This document shows positions 35,427 through 43,481 of a stretch of DNA of 64,000 nt, one piece after another. The notes under the pieces are model-generated. The model was given only the letters and a program-made list of their open reading frames with translations, had not been told where the DNA came from and ran no database searches. The first letter of the stretch is position 1. Each line of letters starts with the position of its first letter. This DNA comes from JAIPIY01 sp964489785 (lineage in GTDB: Bacteria; Patescibacteriota; Minisyncoccia; Phycocordibacterales; UBA1006): the NCBI GenBank assembly GCA_964489785.1, contig CAZAZY010000001.1:1-64000 (forward strand), written 5' to 3'. The position numbers and the translations under genes are program-made.

Positions 35427-37625
35427 TTATGCTGCTTTTGAGAGACGTTCTATGAATGCATCCAATTTTTCATTTTTTTCTGGTCGAACATTTAGTCTTT
35501 CTGCTACTTCTTTAACGATATCGATAAATCTTTTTTGTTGTTCTGAAAAAAGTATTACACTTGGATTAAAATGAGCTGAGACGGGTTTGTTGTTAAGGGT
35601 ATTAAACCTCACATCTTTTGGATCAAGTTTTGCATTTTTGATAAACTCTTGTACATACAAAGGAAGGGGTCTATCTTCTTGGCGTTGTCCTGGGATATGT
35701 TTTGGCGTTTTTACCACGGGACGCACTTCTGGTTTTTTAACTTCCATTTTTTTGTGCAAATCTAATGCATTTACTATCTCACGTTCAGTTATTATTTTTG
35801 GATTTTCAATTCTTCGTGGATCATACGCAATCATGGTTCCGCGTACCAAAACGGCCACATCTTTTATTTCAGGAATTGCAGTAATTAGTTTTTCATACAC
35901 AGGAGTTAGATCTTTTGTTGATGACATGAAGAATCCACCACCTGGTTGCAGGGTAATATGTGAATCCATACCAGATGCTTTTACTCCTACAAAAGCCAAT
36001 GGATTTTTAGGTCTATTCTGAGGTGTATATGATCGGTAATTTTCAAAAAGATATTTTCCTAATTCCGGAGTATCTAATGCTAATCGATGCTCTTGCATTT
36101 CTTTTAGTAAATCTGTAATACCGCCATCTTGTCCATTTTTACCTAAAGAGGTATTTGCTTTAAGTTGCAATTTTTTACTGGCATCCATGAGTCCTAATTT
36201 TTCCAGTTCTTCATTTTTATACACCTTTTTTGCACCGCCATATTTTAATTCTTTGATGAGTTGATCTGTTGGAAGTTCTCTGTATAGGCCATACAATGTT
36301 CGTGCATAATCTTCACGAACAAATTTCGGATTAGTGGCAAAAGTTATATTATCAATATCAGTAATAAAATTTGCAACCGAATGCCATTTTTGTTCTTGGT
36401 CTTCGTATCTGAAATTCAATCGTGGGATTTGTTTTACAAATTTTAACATCAACGCGGTTGCCGAAGTTAAAACTTCTTTTTTTGTTCCATGATGGTCTAT
36501 CCAGATGGTGTTTACGGTATTTCCTTTAGCGTCAGTTTTAGTCTCTAATACGATTCCCTGCTTTCCGCCGGTGTCAATATTAATAGCCCCTTCTATGAAT
36601 TTTCCTTTTGGAACAATGGAAACTACTGATGGAACTTTTTCTTTTTTTAATTGACGCTCAAAATATTCTTGCCCTTTTTCAGAATCAAGATTTTTTTCAG
36701 TCATTCCCATTGCTTCTTGTAATAATTCAAGAGCGACTTGTGCATCAGTATCTGGCGTAAGTTGAAATTCTTCAGGATATTCTTCTCGAAGCTCTTTTGC
36801 TTTTTTGCCCCGAAATTCTGATCCATGTGTTGCAATAGTTGGAAAGGTAAAATTCGGATCAGCGAATATTTCTGCAATTTTTTGCAGTGCTTGTTCCCCT
36901 TCGAATGTTTCTATTGTTGCGGATGGGTTTATTTCTTTATTGCTTTTTATTTCATCGAGATGCCCTATTGCATCTTGGGCAAAAGGAGATTCTGGCATTT
37001 GCAATCTAAGACCTTTTTGCATTTCGGATACCATGTTTTCCCTAGCTTCTATTTTATTAGCTGGAATAGAGTCTTTTCGCTCTTGAATCAATTGATCCAT
37101 AAAAGCAAGAGTCTTTTGATATTCTGGGTTGCGATCTTTGTTGTTCAAATGATACTTCTTTTTATTTTCTAGATTTTGGATAATCCGTTCAGTTTCTTCT
37201 TGTGAGGTTAAATTTTCTTTCGCTGTCGAGAATACAAGAGATTTTTGATAAAACCAGTTTGCAAAAGTTGTTGCAGGTATTTCTTCTCTGGCTGTTTCTT
37301 CAAATACTCCATTCGGTTTTCTTTTTCCTTTTTGTACGGTAAAAACGAGTTCTCCTTCAATGTCATCTTTATGTAAAATAAAATATTCTGCATACCCTTG
37401 TTCCCCTGCATAAAAAACTAGATCTTCTGGCTCAAGATTTGTGATTTCTTTTGGAATCGTAATACTCTCTTTTGATTTTCTTTTGGACTCAAAAGAAGAG
37501 TTTTTTTGAGAAGATGATTCTTGGGTAGATATGCGTAAAAGGGTTTCCTTTACGTCCTCTGCTGTTATATCACCAATTCGGTTTCCAGTTTTAGGTGTTT
37601 GTTTATGAGGGTTTTCTTTAGCCAT
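35427..37625 (-). CDS. Large cytoplasmic protein with DHH-like motif, unknown
   Basis: 732 residues, no signal or membrane helix. The N-terminal 200 residues are charged and probably partly disordered. In the middle, INIDTGGKQGIVLETKTD followed by IWIDHHGTKKEVLTSATALM resembles the DHH phosphoesterase motif III region (I-D-H-H then a Ser/Ala-rich helix), and NFITDIDNITF supplies a further Asp. An upstream THGSEFRGKKAKEL might be another metal-binding block. The C-terminal MDSHITLQPGGGFFMSSTKD could be a DHHA1-like segment. If so it would be a phosphodiesterase of nucleotides or nucleic acid, but this is only motif resemblance. Confidence 0.6.
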   Translation of the reverse strand: MAKENPHKQTPKTGNRIGDITAEDVKETLLRISTQESSSQKNSSFESKRKSKESITIPKEITNLEPEDLVFYAGEQGYAEYFILHKDDIEGELVFTVQKGKRKPNGVFEETAREEIPATTFANWFYQKSLVFSTAKENLTSQEETERIIQNLENKKKYHLNNKDRNPEYQKTLAFMDQLIQERKDSIPANKIEARENMVSEMQKGLRLQMPESPFAQDAIGHLDEIKSNKEINPSATIETFEGEQALQKIAEIFADPNFTFPTIATHGSEFRGKKAKELREEYPEEFQLTPDTDAQVALELLQEAMGMTEKNLDSEKGQEYFERQLKKEKVPSVVSIVPKGKFIEGAINIDTGGKQGIVLETKTDAKGNTVNTIWIDHHGTKKEVLTSATALMLKFVKQIPRLNFRYEDQEQKWHSVANFITDIDNITFATNPKFVREDYARTLYGLYRELPTDQLIKELKYGGAKKVYKNEELEKLGLMDASKKLQLKANTSLGKNGQDGGITDLLKEMQEHRLALDTPELGKYLFENYRSYTPQNRPKNPLAFVGVKASGMDSHITLQPGGGFFMSSTKDLTPVYEKLITAIPEIKDVAVLVRGTMIAYDPRRIENPKIITEREIVNALDLHKKMEVKKPEVRPVVKTPKHIPGQRQEDRPLPLYVQEFIKNAKLDPKDVRFNTLNNKPVSAHFNPSVILFSEQQKRFIDIVKEVAERLNVRPEKNEKLDAFIERLSKAA

Positions 37626-38054
37626 AGAATAAAAGATTTAATTTAAATAGTAACGTTTATATTATACATTTTTTTAGTAAAAAGTCAAGTTTATGAGATA
37701 CTAATCTCTTGTATAACAGTATACAATATCTTTTTTAATAAATCTGCTAACAAGTTAAGGTTTATTATTGGACTATAATATGTACATTATGTCAAAAAGC
37801 TTTGTTTTTCGGTGTTGTATAACTATTTTCAGCATGGGTGTGGATATCCCCCTTGCCTTATTATGTGATATTGATAGGATTATAACTGTTCCGATTGGGT
37901 CACAATGACTGACAAGGTTGTATCCGGGTCAACTTGCAATGCCTATATATTATATATGTGTTGCCTGCCATTCCCGCAGTATTCATACCGTGCTTTTGTA
38001 TGAATAATATCAAGGCTTATTTTATACTCATCAAAAAACGATTTTCCTGACGCG
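37626..38054. other. 429-base intergenic region with promoters and possible leader RNA
   Basis: Holds the minus-strand promoter of the 35427 gene (TTGACT, 16 bases, TATAAT near 37660-37690) and plus-strand TATAAT near 37773. Also a hairpin with 9-bp arms TATTCATAC/GTATGAATA (37980-38006), then TATACT at 38023-38028 in front of the M23 gene. No ORF and no riboswitch family recognised. Confidence 0.5.
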
Positions 38055-39119
38055 TTGCAGGAAGGACGAACATACTTTCAGATATTTGGCTTCTCTTTTT
38101 CAAGAATTGCCCTATTTTTGCTTATCCTATCAGGATTTATAGCCCTTTTGGTATCTTCTCGGGTTATTTTTCAACGTGTATCCGCCTTTTCTGGCTCAGA
38201 ATCAATTCAAAACTCTCAGACGGTATCCTTATTAGAACCACGAGGTTTTGTTGATAATAAATCAGCCCAGGGTGGTGGTGATATTGTTGTTGAAAATGAC
38301 ACTTTGGTTCCAGAATCTGGTCCTGCAGGAACATCAGCCGATTTGGTATTGAGTGGTTTTGGGTCTGTTTCATTACACCAGGTTCGTCCAGGAGAAACAT
38401 TGTCTCAAATTGCTTCTTTGTATCAGGTTTCTGTAAATACAGTTCGTTGGGCAAACGGTATTACTACGGGGGGCTCTATTAAACCAGGACAAACATTATT
38501 GATTCTTCCTATGGATGGATTAACGGTAAAAGTTGCTTCTGGGGATACGATTGCTTCTTTGGCAAAGAAATATGGTGGTGATGAAAAAGAAATCCGTGAT
38601 TTCAATGAATTATCTCATGATCAAAAATTGGCAGTGGGTCAAGAAATAGTTATCCCAGGGGGTGAAATGCCTGCTCCTGTTGTTGCGCCAAAACCAAAAA
38701 CTGTTGCTTCTTCTGCAAAATCAAAAACCTCATCATCTGTTTCATCTGCACGACCGCAAGCTAGTTCTGGATATTATGATCGACCTATTTCTGGTCGTCT
38801 GACCCAGGGGTACCATGGACGATATCGTGCATTGGATTATGGTGCACCGGTTGGAACACCTGTTTGGGCATCCGCATCGGGTACAGTTATTGCATCTCGT
38901 TCTGGTTGGAATGGTGGTTATGGAACAATGATCATTGTTAGTCATACTAACGGTACGCAGACTCTGTATGCCCACCTGAGCCAGCTTAATGTATCTGTTG
39001 GACAACAGGTATCAAAGGGTCAAACAATAGGTTTGTCAGGTAATACAGGACGATCTACTGGTCCTCATCTACACTTTGAAATCCGCGGAGGTGTCGATAT
39101 TCCAAAGAGTTTGTTTTAA
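38055..39119 (+). CDS. LysM and M23 peptidase-domain protein (wall hydrolase or regulator)
   Basis: 354 residues. A membrane helix near 17-35 (IALFLLILSGFIALLVSS) is followed by two LysM domains (VRPGETLSQIASLYQVSVN and VASGDTIASLAKKYGG) that bind glycan, a Ser/Lys linker, and a C-terminal M23 domain ending GPHLHFEIRGG. M23 enzymes cut peptidoglycan cross-links using zinc. Odd: the usual first zinc motif H-x-x-x-D reads YRALD here (in HGRYRALDYGAP), so the His is replaced by Tyr, with another His five residues earlier. No ATG exists in the open frame; TTG at 38055 is the best start and a TATACT box lies 27 bases upstream. Confidence 0.85.
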   Translation: MQEGRTYFQIFGFSFSRIALFLLILSGFIALLVSSRVIFQRVSAFSGSESIQNSQTVSLLEPRGFVDNKSAQGGGDIVVENDTLVPESGPAGTSADLVLSGFGSVSLHQVRPGETLSQIASLYQVSVNTVRWANGITTGGSIKPGQTLLILPMDGLTVKVASGDTIASLAKKYGGDEKEIRDFNELSHDQKLAVGQEIVIPGGEMPAPVVAPKPKTVASSAKSKTSSSVSSARPQASSGYYDRPISGRLTQGYHGRYRALDYGAPVGTPVWASASGTVIASRSGWNGGYGTMIIVSHTNGTQTLYAHLSQLNVSVGQQVSKGQTIGLSGNTGRSTGPHLHFEIRGGVDIPKSLF

Positions 39120-39134
39120 TGCATCTTTAAATAT

Positions 39135-39169
39135 AAACAATAAAACCCCAGAAAGGGGTTTTATTGTTT
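39135..39169 (+). terminator. Terminator after the M23 gene
   Basis: 15-bp stem AAACAATAAAACCCC / GGGGTTTTATTGTTT with a 5-base loop and following T-rich sequence. Confidence 0.9.
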
Positions 39170-39316
39170 TATTTACAAGCCTCCCCTATTCTGCTATAGT
39201 AACAACAACCTTTCCTAGTCCGTCCAAAAACGGGCTTTGTTTTTTAAAAGGGTTTAACAATTTAATACAAACATGCAAAATACAAGAAAAATCTTTATTT
39301 TGGTGTTTCCACTACC

Positions 39317-40405
39317 ATGCTTGATCTCAAAGCACTTAATACAATATTGGCTCAATTAGAAGATGAGCGAAATATTCCAAAAGAAAAAATAATCGAAGCC
39401 ATTGAACAGGCTTTGGCTGCTGCATACAAAAAAGACTACGGAAAACGTGGTCAGATTGTTCGTGCGCAGTTTAATCTGAATGATGGTACAACCACATTTG
39501 AACAAGTAAAAACAGTTGTCGATGAATCATTGGTGTACGTAATGCCAGAAGATTCAGGAGAAGAATCAGAAAAAACTGAAGAACCTGAAGAACGTGCAGA
39601 AGATGACGAACGAACACGATTTAATCCAGAACAACATATTATGATCGAAGATGCGCGTCGTATGAAAAACGATGTGTCATTGGGTGAAGAAATCATTTTT
39701 CCATTAGAAGTAAAAGATGATTTTGGTCGTATTGCAGCGCAAACAGCAAAACAAGTAATCATTCAACGTATCCGCGAAGCAGAACGAGATGTTGTGGTCC
39801 AAGAATTTTCTGGACGTGAAGGAGAAATCATCAGTGGTATCGTACAACGTGTAGACCGAGGAAATATCTATATCGATATCAATCGTGCGATTGCAGTATT
39901 GCCACGTGAAGAACAAATCCCAGGAGAAATTTTCCGTGTTGGATCACGTATCCGAGCGTATTTGTATCAGGTAGAAGAAGGAGCACGAGGTATTTCATTG
40001 AAATTGTCTCGTAGTCACCCTAGATTTGTTGAAGCGTTGTTTTCATTGGAATCTCCCGAAGTTGCCAGTGGTATTGTAGAAATCAAAGCAATTGCACGTG
40101 AAGCTGGTTCTCGAACAAAAATTGCAGTATTCACTAACGATGATAACATTGACCCTATTGGTGCATGTGTTGGGCAAAAAGGAATTCGTGTAGTTACCGT
40201 AATGGGAGAATTAGGAAATGAAAAAATTGATATTATTCCTTGGTCAGAAAATGCATNNNNNNNNNNNNNNNNNNNNNNNNNNNNNNNNNNNNNNNNNNNN
40301 NNNNNNNNNNNNNNNNNNNNNNNNNNNNNNNNNNNNNNNNNNNNNNNNNNNNNNNNTGAAGAAAAAATCGAAGAATCTGATTCTGATACAGAAGAAACTA
40401 ATTAA
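39317..40405 (+). CDS. nusA: Transcription termination/antitermination factor NusA (interrupted by gap)
   Basis: N-terminal RNA-polymerase-binding domain (KIIEAIEQALAAAYKKDYG), with an acidic insertion (EESEKTEEPEERAEDDE) in the usual loop. The S1 domain follows (GIVQRVDRGNIYIDINRAIAVLP) and KH1 (ACVGQKGIRVVTVMGELGNEKIDII). A 100-N gap at 40257-40356 then removes KH2, and an acidic tail (EEKIEESDSDTEETN) closes the frame. The given length across the gap is not reliable: a normal KH2 needs roughly 60-70 residues, more than 100 N can encode. An extended -10 (TGCTATAGT) near 39192 would give a leader of about 110 bases. Confidence 0.93.
   Translation: MLDLKALNTILAQLEDERNIPKEKIIEAIEQALAAAYKKDYGKRGQIVRAQFNLNDGTTTFEQVKTVVDESLVYVMPEDSGEESEKTEEPEERAEDDERTRFNPEQHIMIEDARRMKNDVSLGEEIIFPLEVKDDFGRIAAQTAKQVIIQRIREAERDVVVQEFSGREGEIISGIVQRVDRGNIYIDINRAIAVLPREEQIPGEIFRVGSRIRAYLYQVEEGARGISLKLSRSHPRFVEALFSLESPEVASGIVEIKAIAREAGSRTKIAVFTNDDNIDPIGACVGQKGIRVVTVMGELGNEKIDIIPWSENAXXXXXXXXXXXXXXXXXXXXXXXXXXXXXXXXXXEEKIEESDSDTEETN
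40257..40356. other. Assembly gap (100 N) in nusA
   Basis: Placeholder gap. The missing part should encode the second KH domain of NusA, so its true length is probably over 150 bases. Confidence 0.85.
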
Positions 40406-40426
40406 TCATTTATTTAAAATATCTCT

Positions 40427-40966
40427 ATGAATTTATGGCATGATGTTTCTCGTGGGAATACCCCGAATGAATTAAATGTAATTATTGAAATTCCAAAAAA
40501 TTCTCCAAACAAATACGAAATAGACAAAGAAACTGGTCTGATTGCTTTGGATCGTGCAAATTATTCTGCGGCTGCATACCCGTTTGATTACGGATACGTC
40601 CCACAAACATTATGGGAAGATAATGACCCATTAGATGTGGTTGTATTAACTACCTACCCATTATTCCCTGGTGTATTGGTTCGTGTACGACCTGTTGCAG
40701 TGATGCAAATGATCGATGATGGAGAATCTGATTATAAAATTATTGCTGTGCCTATCGAAGATAAAAGATGGGAAGACATCAAAGATTTGTCAGATATCAA
40801 CAAACATACATTGAAAGAATATAAACATTTTTTTGAAACCTATAAAAAACTAAAAAAAGATGGAGAAGAAGTTATCGTAACTATTCCCCACATAGGTGGT
40901 AAACAAGAAGCCATTGAAGCGATAGAAAAATCGATTCAACTGTACAAAGAAAAATTCGGAAAATAA
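40427..40966 (+). CDS. ppa: Inorganic pyrophosphatase (family I)
   Basis: 179 residues, normal size. It hydrolyses pyrophosphate to phosphate with Mg2+, pulling biosynthetic reactions forward. Active-site blocks: NKYEIDKETG, YPFDYGYVPQT, the signature DNDPLDVVVL (three Asp), and IPIEDKRW-like AVPIEDKRWEDIKDL. It begins 21 bases after nusA and is followed by a strong terminator. Confidence 0.97.
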   Translation: MNLWHDVSRGNTPNELNVIIEIPKNSPNKYEIDKETGLIALDRANYSAAAYPFDYGYVPQTLWEDNDPLDVVVLTTYPLFPGVLVRVRPVAVMQMIDDGESDYKIIAVPIEDKRWEDIKDLSDINKHTLKEYKHFFETYKKLKKDGEEVIVTIPHIGGKQEAIEAIEKSIQLYKEKFGK

Positions 40967-40974
40967 GAAAAAGC

Positions 40975-41017
40975 CACAAAAACAAAAGAGACCCGTCGGT
41001 TCTCTTTTGTTTTTGTG
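40975..41017 (+). terminator. Terminator after ppa
   Basis: Perfect 17-bp stem (40975-40991 with 41001-41017) around a 9-base loop, symmetrical in A and T so possibly active on both strands. Confidence 0.9.
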
Positions 41018-41025
41018 AAATATGG

Positions 41026-41031
41026 TATAAT
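41026..41031 (+). promoter_or_regulatory. -10 box of the 41082 gene
   Basis: TATAAT directly after the ppa terminator; leader of about 45 bases. No clear -35. Confidence 0.45.
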
Positions 41032-41081
41032 AAAAAGAAGAAGGGTTATTGCCTTCACGGTTATTCGTTAATCAATTTTCT

Positions 41082-41777
41082 ATGAAATATACTACTTTTA
41101 TTATTGGTGCTTTTGTTCTTTTGAATTTAGGTGCTTCTTCTGCATATGCAGAAGATACGATGCGTGCAGATATGTCAGCACGTATCGAACAAAAACAATT
41201 ACAAGCTGAAATTACAAAAGAACGCATGAAAGCGATCCAAGAAATTCAGCAACAACGTATCAACGATGCCGAAGAAATACAAGCCCGCATGATGCAGGTT
41301 GCGGGTCTTCGCAAAGACAAAGATGATACGTTACAAGATATTCGTTTACAAACAAAAGAACGCATCGAAAAAGAAAAAACCATCATGATGGAACGACGCG
41401 CAGAAATGGCAACAAAGATACACAGTCGAATGGTGTTTGGTTTTGAATCTGCTGTGCAAAAAATAGCAGGATTTTTGGATCGAGCTTCAGAAAGAATTAT
41501 GATCATGCAATCTGCAGATATGAATGTTTCAGATGCCGAATCATTGGTTGCTGATATACGAACACAATTGGCAGAAATAGAAGTTTCTGTAAAAGCATTA
41601 TCTACATTGGCTGTTTCTATCGAAGGCTCTGGATCTACACCAGCAGAATTTAACGAAGAATTACGAGAACAACATAGAATCTTCATGGATTCAGCAAAAG
41701 AAATTCGTGCAGAATTAGGTGTAGTGCGTGAATCATTTGCAAAACTATTACCAATGTTAAAATCAGACAAAGAATAA
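41082..41777 (+). CDS. Exported coiled-coil protein, unknown
   Basis: 231 residues from the ATG that opens the signal peptide (MKYTTFIIGAFVLLNLGASS, then AYAED). An upstream TTG in frame would put residues before a perfect signal sequence, so I rejected it. The mature protein is almost wholly helical with many Glu, Lys, Gln and Arg (KQLQAEITKERMKAIQEIQQ) and should form coiled coils. No catalytic motif. One base separates it from the next gene, a membrane-anchored acidic protein, so both are probably one envelope unit. Confidence 0.8.
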   Translation: MKYTTFIIGAFVLLNLGASSAYAEDTMRADMSARIEQKQLQAEITKERMKAIQEIQQQRINDAEEIQARMMQVAGLRKDKDDTLQDIRLQTKERIEKEKTIMMERRAEMATKIHSRMVFGFESAVQKIAGFLDRASERIMIMQSADMNVSDAESLVADIRTQLAEIEVSVKALSTLAVSIEGSGSTPAEFNEELREQHRIFMDSAKEIRAELGVVRESFAKLLPMLKSDKE

Positions 41778-41778
41778 C

Positions 41779-42039
41779 ATGGAATCAGTAACACAAAAAT
41801 CAAACAAAAAAAGCTCATGGGCGTGGTTAGTATTAGGTCTGATTCTGTTATTAGCAATTTTTCTTTGGATTCGTAGTATGGGTATGCCTGAAAAACAAGA
41901 TATGAATATTGTAGAGGAAGCAGAAACAGTTGCATCAGATCCGTCAGTAGAATCCACCGAGGTTCTGGAGGTAGAATTAGAATCAATGGATTTTAGTGAA
42001 TTAGATGCAGATTTGGCTGAATTAGAAGAAATGGAATAA
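41779..42039 (+). CDS. Small membrane-anchored acidic protein, unknown
   Basis: 86 residues. A short basic start (KSNKKSS) and one membrane helix (WAWLVLGLILLLAIFLWI) put the rest outside. That part is strongly acidic (VESTEVLEVELESMDF, AELEEME). It begins one base after the coiled-coil gene and likely shares its transcript. No family recognised. Confidence 0.75.
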   Translation: MESVTQKSNKKSSWAWLVLGLILLLAIFLWIRSMGMPEKQDMNIVEEAETVASDPSVESTEVLEVELESMDFSELDADLAELEEME

Positions 42040-42047
42040 GGAATTTA

Positions 42048-42147
42048 NNNNNNNNNNNNNNNNNNNNNNNNNNNNNNNNNNNNNNNNNNNNNNNNNNNNN
42101 NNNNNNNNNNNNNNNNNNNNNNNNNNNNNNNNNNNNNNNNNNNNNNN
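42048..42147. other. Assembly gap (100 N) upstream of tig
   Basis: Placeholder gap between the 41779 gene and the tig promoter. No repeat is visible at its edges, so missing length and content are unknown. Confidence 0.9.
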
Positions 42148-42149
42148 TT

Positions 42150-42178
42150 TTGACAAAACATCCATTCGGGGTTAGACT
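42150..42178 (+). promoter_or_regulatory. Promoter of tig (leaderless type)
   Basis: TTGACA, 17 bases, TAGACT, then 8 bases to the ATG. Confidence 0.75.
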
Positions 42179-42186
42179 ACAACACT

Positions 42187-43257
42187 ATGAGTACACAAGC
42201 AAAAATACAAACATTACCAAAAAGCCAAGTTGAAATAACAGCAACCCTTCCAGCAGATATGTTGGAAAAATATCGCGCCCAAGCGGTAAAACGTGTTGCA
42301 GAAAATGTAAAAATTGATGGTTTTCGCAAAGGCGAAGTTCCTGAAAAAATCCTTGTTGCAAAGGTTGGTGAAACACCTATTTTAGAAGAAATGGCATATT
42401 TGGCCGTAGGAAAACACTATGTGGATATTCTTATGGAACATAAAATAGATGCTATTGGACGACCTGAAATTACCCTGACTAAATTAGCTGTAGGAAATCC
42501 TGTAGAATACAAAATCGTTACTGCGGTTTTGCCTGAAATAAAACTTCCTGAATATACAAAAATCGCAGAAAAAACATTGAAAGAAAAGAAAGAAGTTACC
42601 GTAGATGATGCTGAAATGGAAAAAACTCTTCTTCAGTTGCGCAAAATGCGAGCAGAAAAAGACGCGGGTCCTCATACCTGTGAAGAAGGTGAAGAATGTT
42701 CTCATGGAAAAGATGAAATAAAAGAAGAAGACTTGCCAGTGTTGGATGATGCTTTTGCACAAACTATTGGAGATTTTAAAACAGTGGATGAATTGACTGC
42801 AAAAATCAAAGAAAACATGTTGATGGAAAAAGAACAAAAAGAATCAGACCGTGTGCGACTGTTGATCATGGATGCTATCTTGGAAAAAACTGCAGTAGAA
42901 TTGCCAGATATTATTGTGGAACATGAATTAGATACCATGATGCACCGTATGGAAGGAGATATCGCAAACATGGGTATTAAAACAGATGATTATCTACAGC
43001 ACATCAACAAAACCCGAGAAGATTTACGAAATGACTGGAGACCAGATGCAGAAAAACGAGCTTTGATGCAAATGGTAGTTACCAAAATCGCAGAACAAGA
43101 AAAATTGCAGGCAACCGAAGATGAATTGCTACCAGAAGTTACAAAGGTTATGGAAAACTACAAAGATGCTGATGAACAACACGTTCGCGCGTATGTACAG
43201 CAGGTAGTAACCAACCAAAAAGTCTTTGGATTCTTGGAAAAAGGAGGTAAGAAATAG
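42187..43257 (+). CDS. tig: Trigger factor without PPIase domain
   Basis: 356 residues versus about 430 for full trigger factor. The N-terminal ribosome-binding domain is clear (FRKGEVPEKILVAKVGE, the GFRxGxxP signature), and the C-terminal helical chaperone domain is present. The FKBP-type prolyl isomerase domain normally between them is absent. In its place is a short linker with a symmetric HTCEEGEECSH stretch, a possible metal site. Trigger factor holds nascent chains at the ribosome exit. The following gene is unrelated, while clpP lies 1 kb downstream, echoing the common tig-clpP order. Confidence 0.92.
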   Translation: MSTQAKIQTLPKSQVEITATLPADMLEKYRAQAVKRVAENVKIDGFRKGEVPEKILVAKVGETPILEEMAYLAVGKHYVDILMEHKIDAIGRPEITLTKLAVGNPVEYKIVTAVLPEIKLPEYTKIAEKTLKEKKEVTVDDAEMEKTLLQLRKMRAEKDAGPHTCEEGEECSHGKDEIKEEDLPVLDDAFAQTIGDFKTVDELTAKIKENMLMEKEQKESDRVRLLIMDAILEKTAVELPDIIVEHELDTMMHRMEGDIANMGIKTDDYLQHINKTREDLRNDWRPDAEKRALMQMVVTKIAEQEKLQATEDELLPEVTKVMENYKDADEQHVRAYVQQVVTNQKVFGFLEKGGKK

Positions 43258-43281
43258 TTTGTAAAAAACGGATTTAAACAT

Positions 43282-43305
43282 AAAAACCAGCCTCGGCTGG
43301 TTTTT
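43282..43305 (+). terminator. Terminator after tig
   Basis: Stem AAAAACCAGCC / GGCTGGTTTTT with a tight loop and T-run. Confidence 0.9.
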
Positions 43306-43416
43306 TGTAATGAAGCAAATTTCTTTACTCTCAAAATATTGACTTTTATACTCAATTATGTCTTAATCTAATTAAGAATTTGCATAGTACTTTTACAATA
43401 TTTTTTATAGCAGTGT

Positions 43417-43455
43417 CGCTCGTTTTGTATACAAATTTTGTATGTAAAACGAGCG
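43417..43455. repeat. 39-base near-perfect palindrome upstream of the 43482 gene
   Basis: Outer arms CGCTCGTTTT / AAAACGAGCG and inner arms ATACAAA / TTTGTAT separated by one 2-base mismatch. It sits 26 bases before a secreted-protein gene, similar in position to the hairpin at 5575. Confidence 0.8.
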
Positions 43456-43481
43456 ATGTTGCTCACTAAAAACCAATACCC

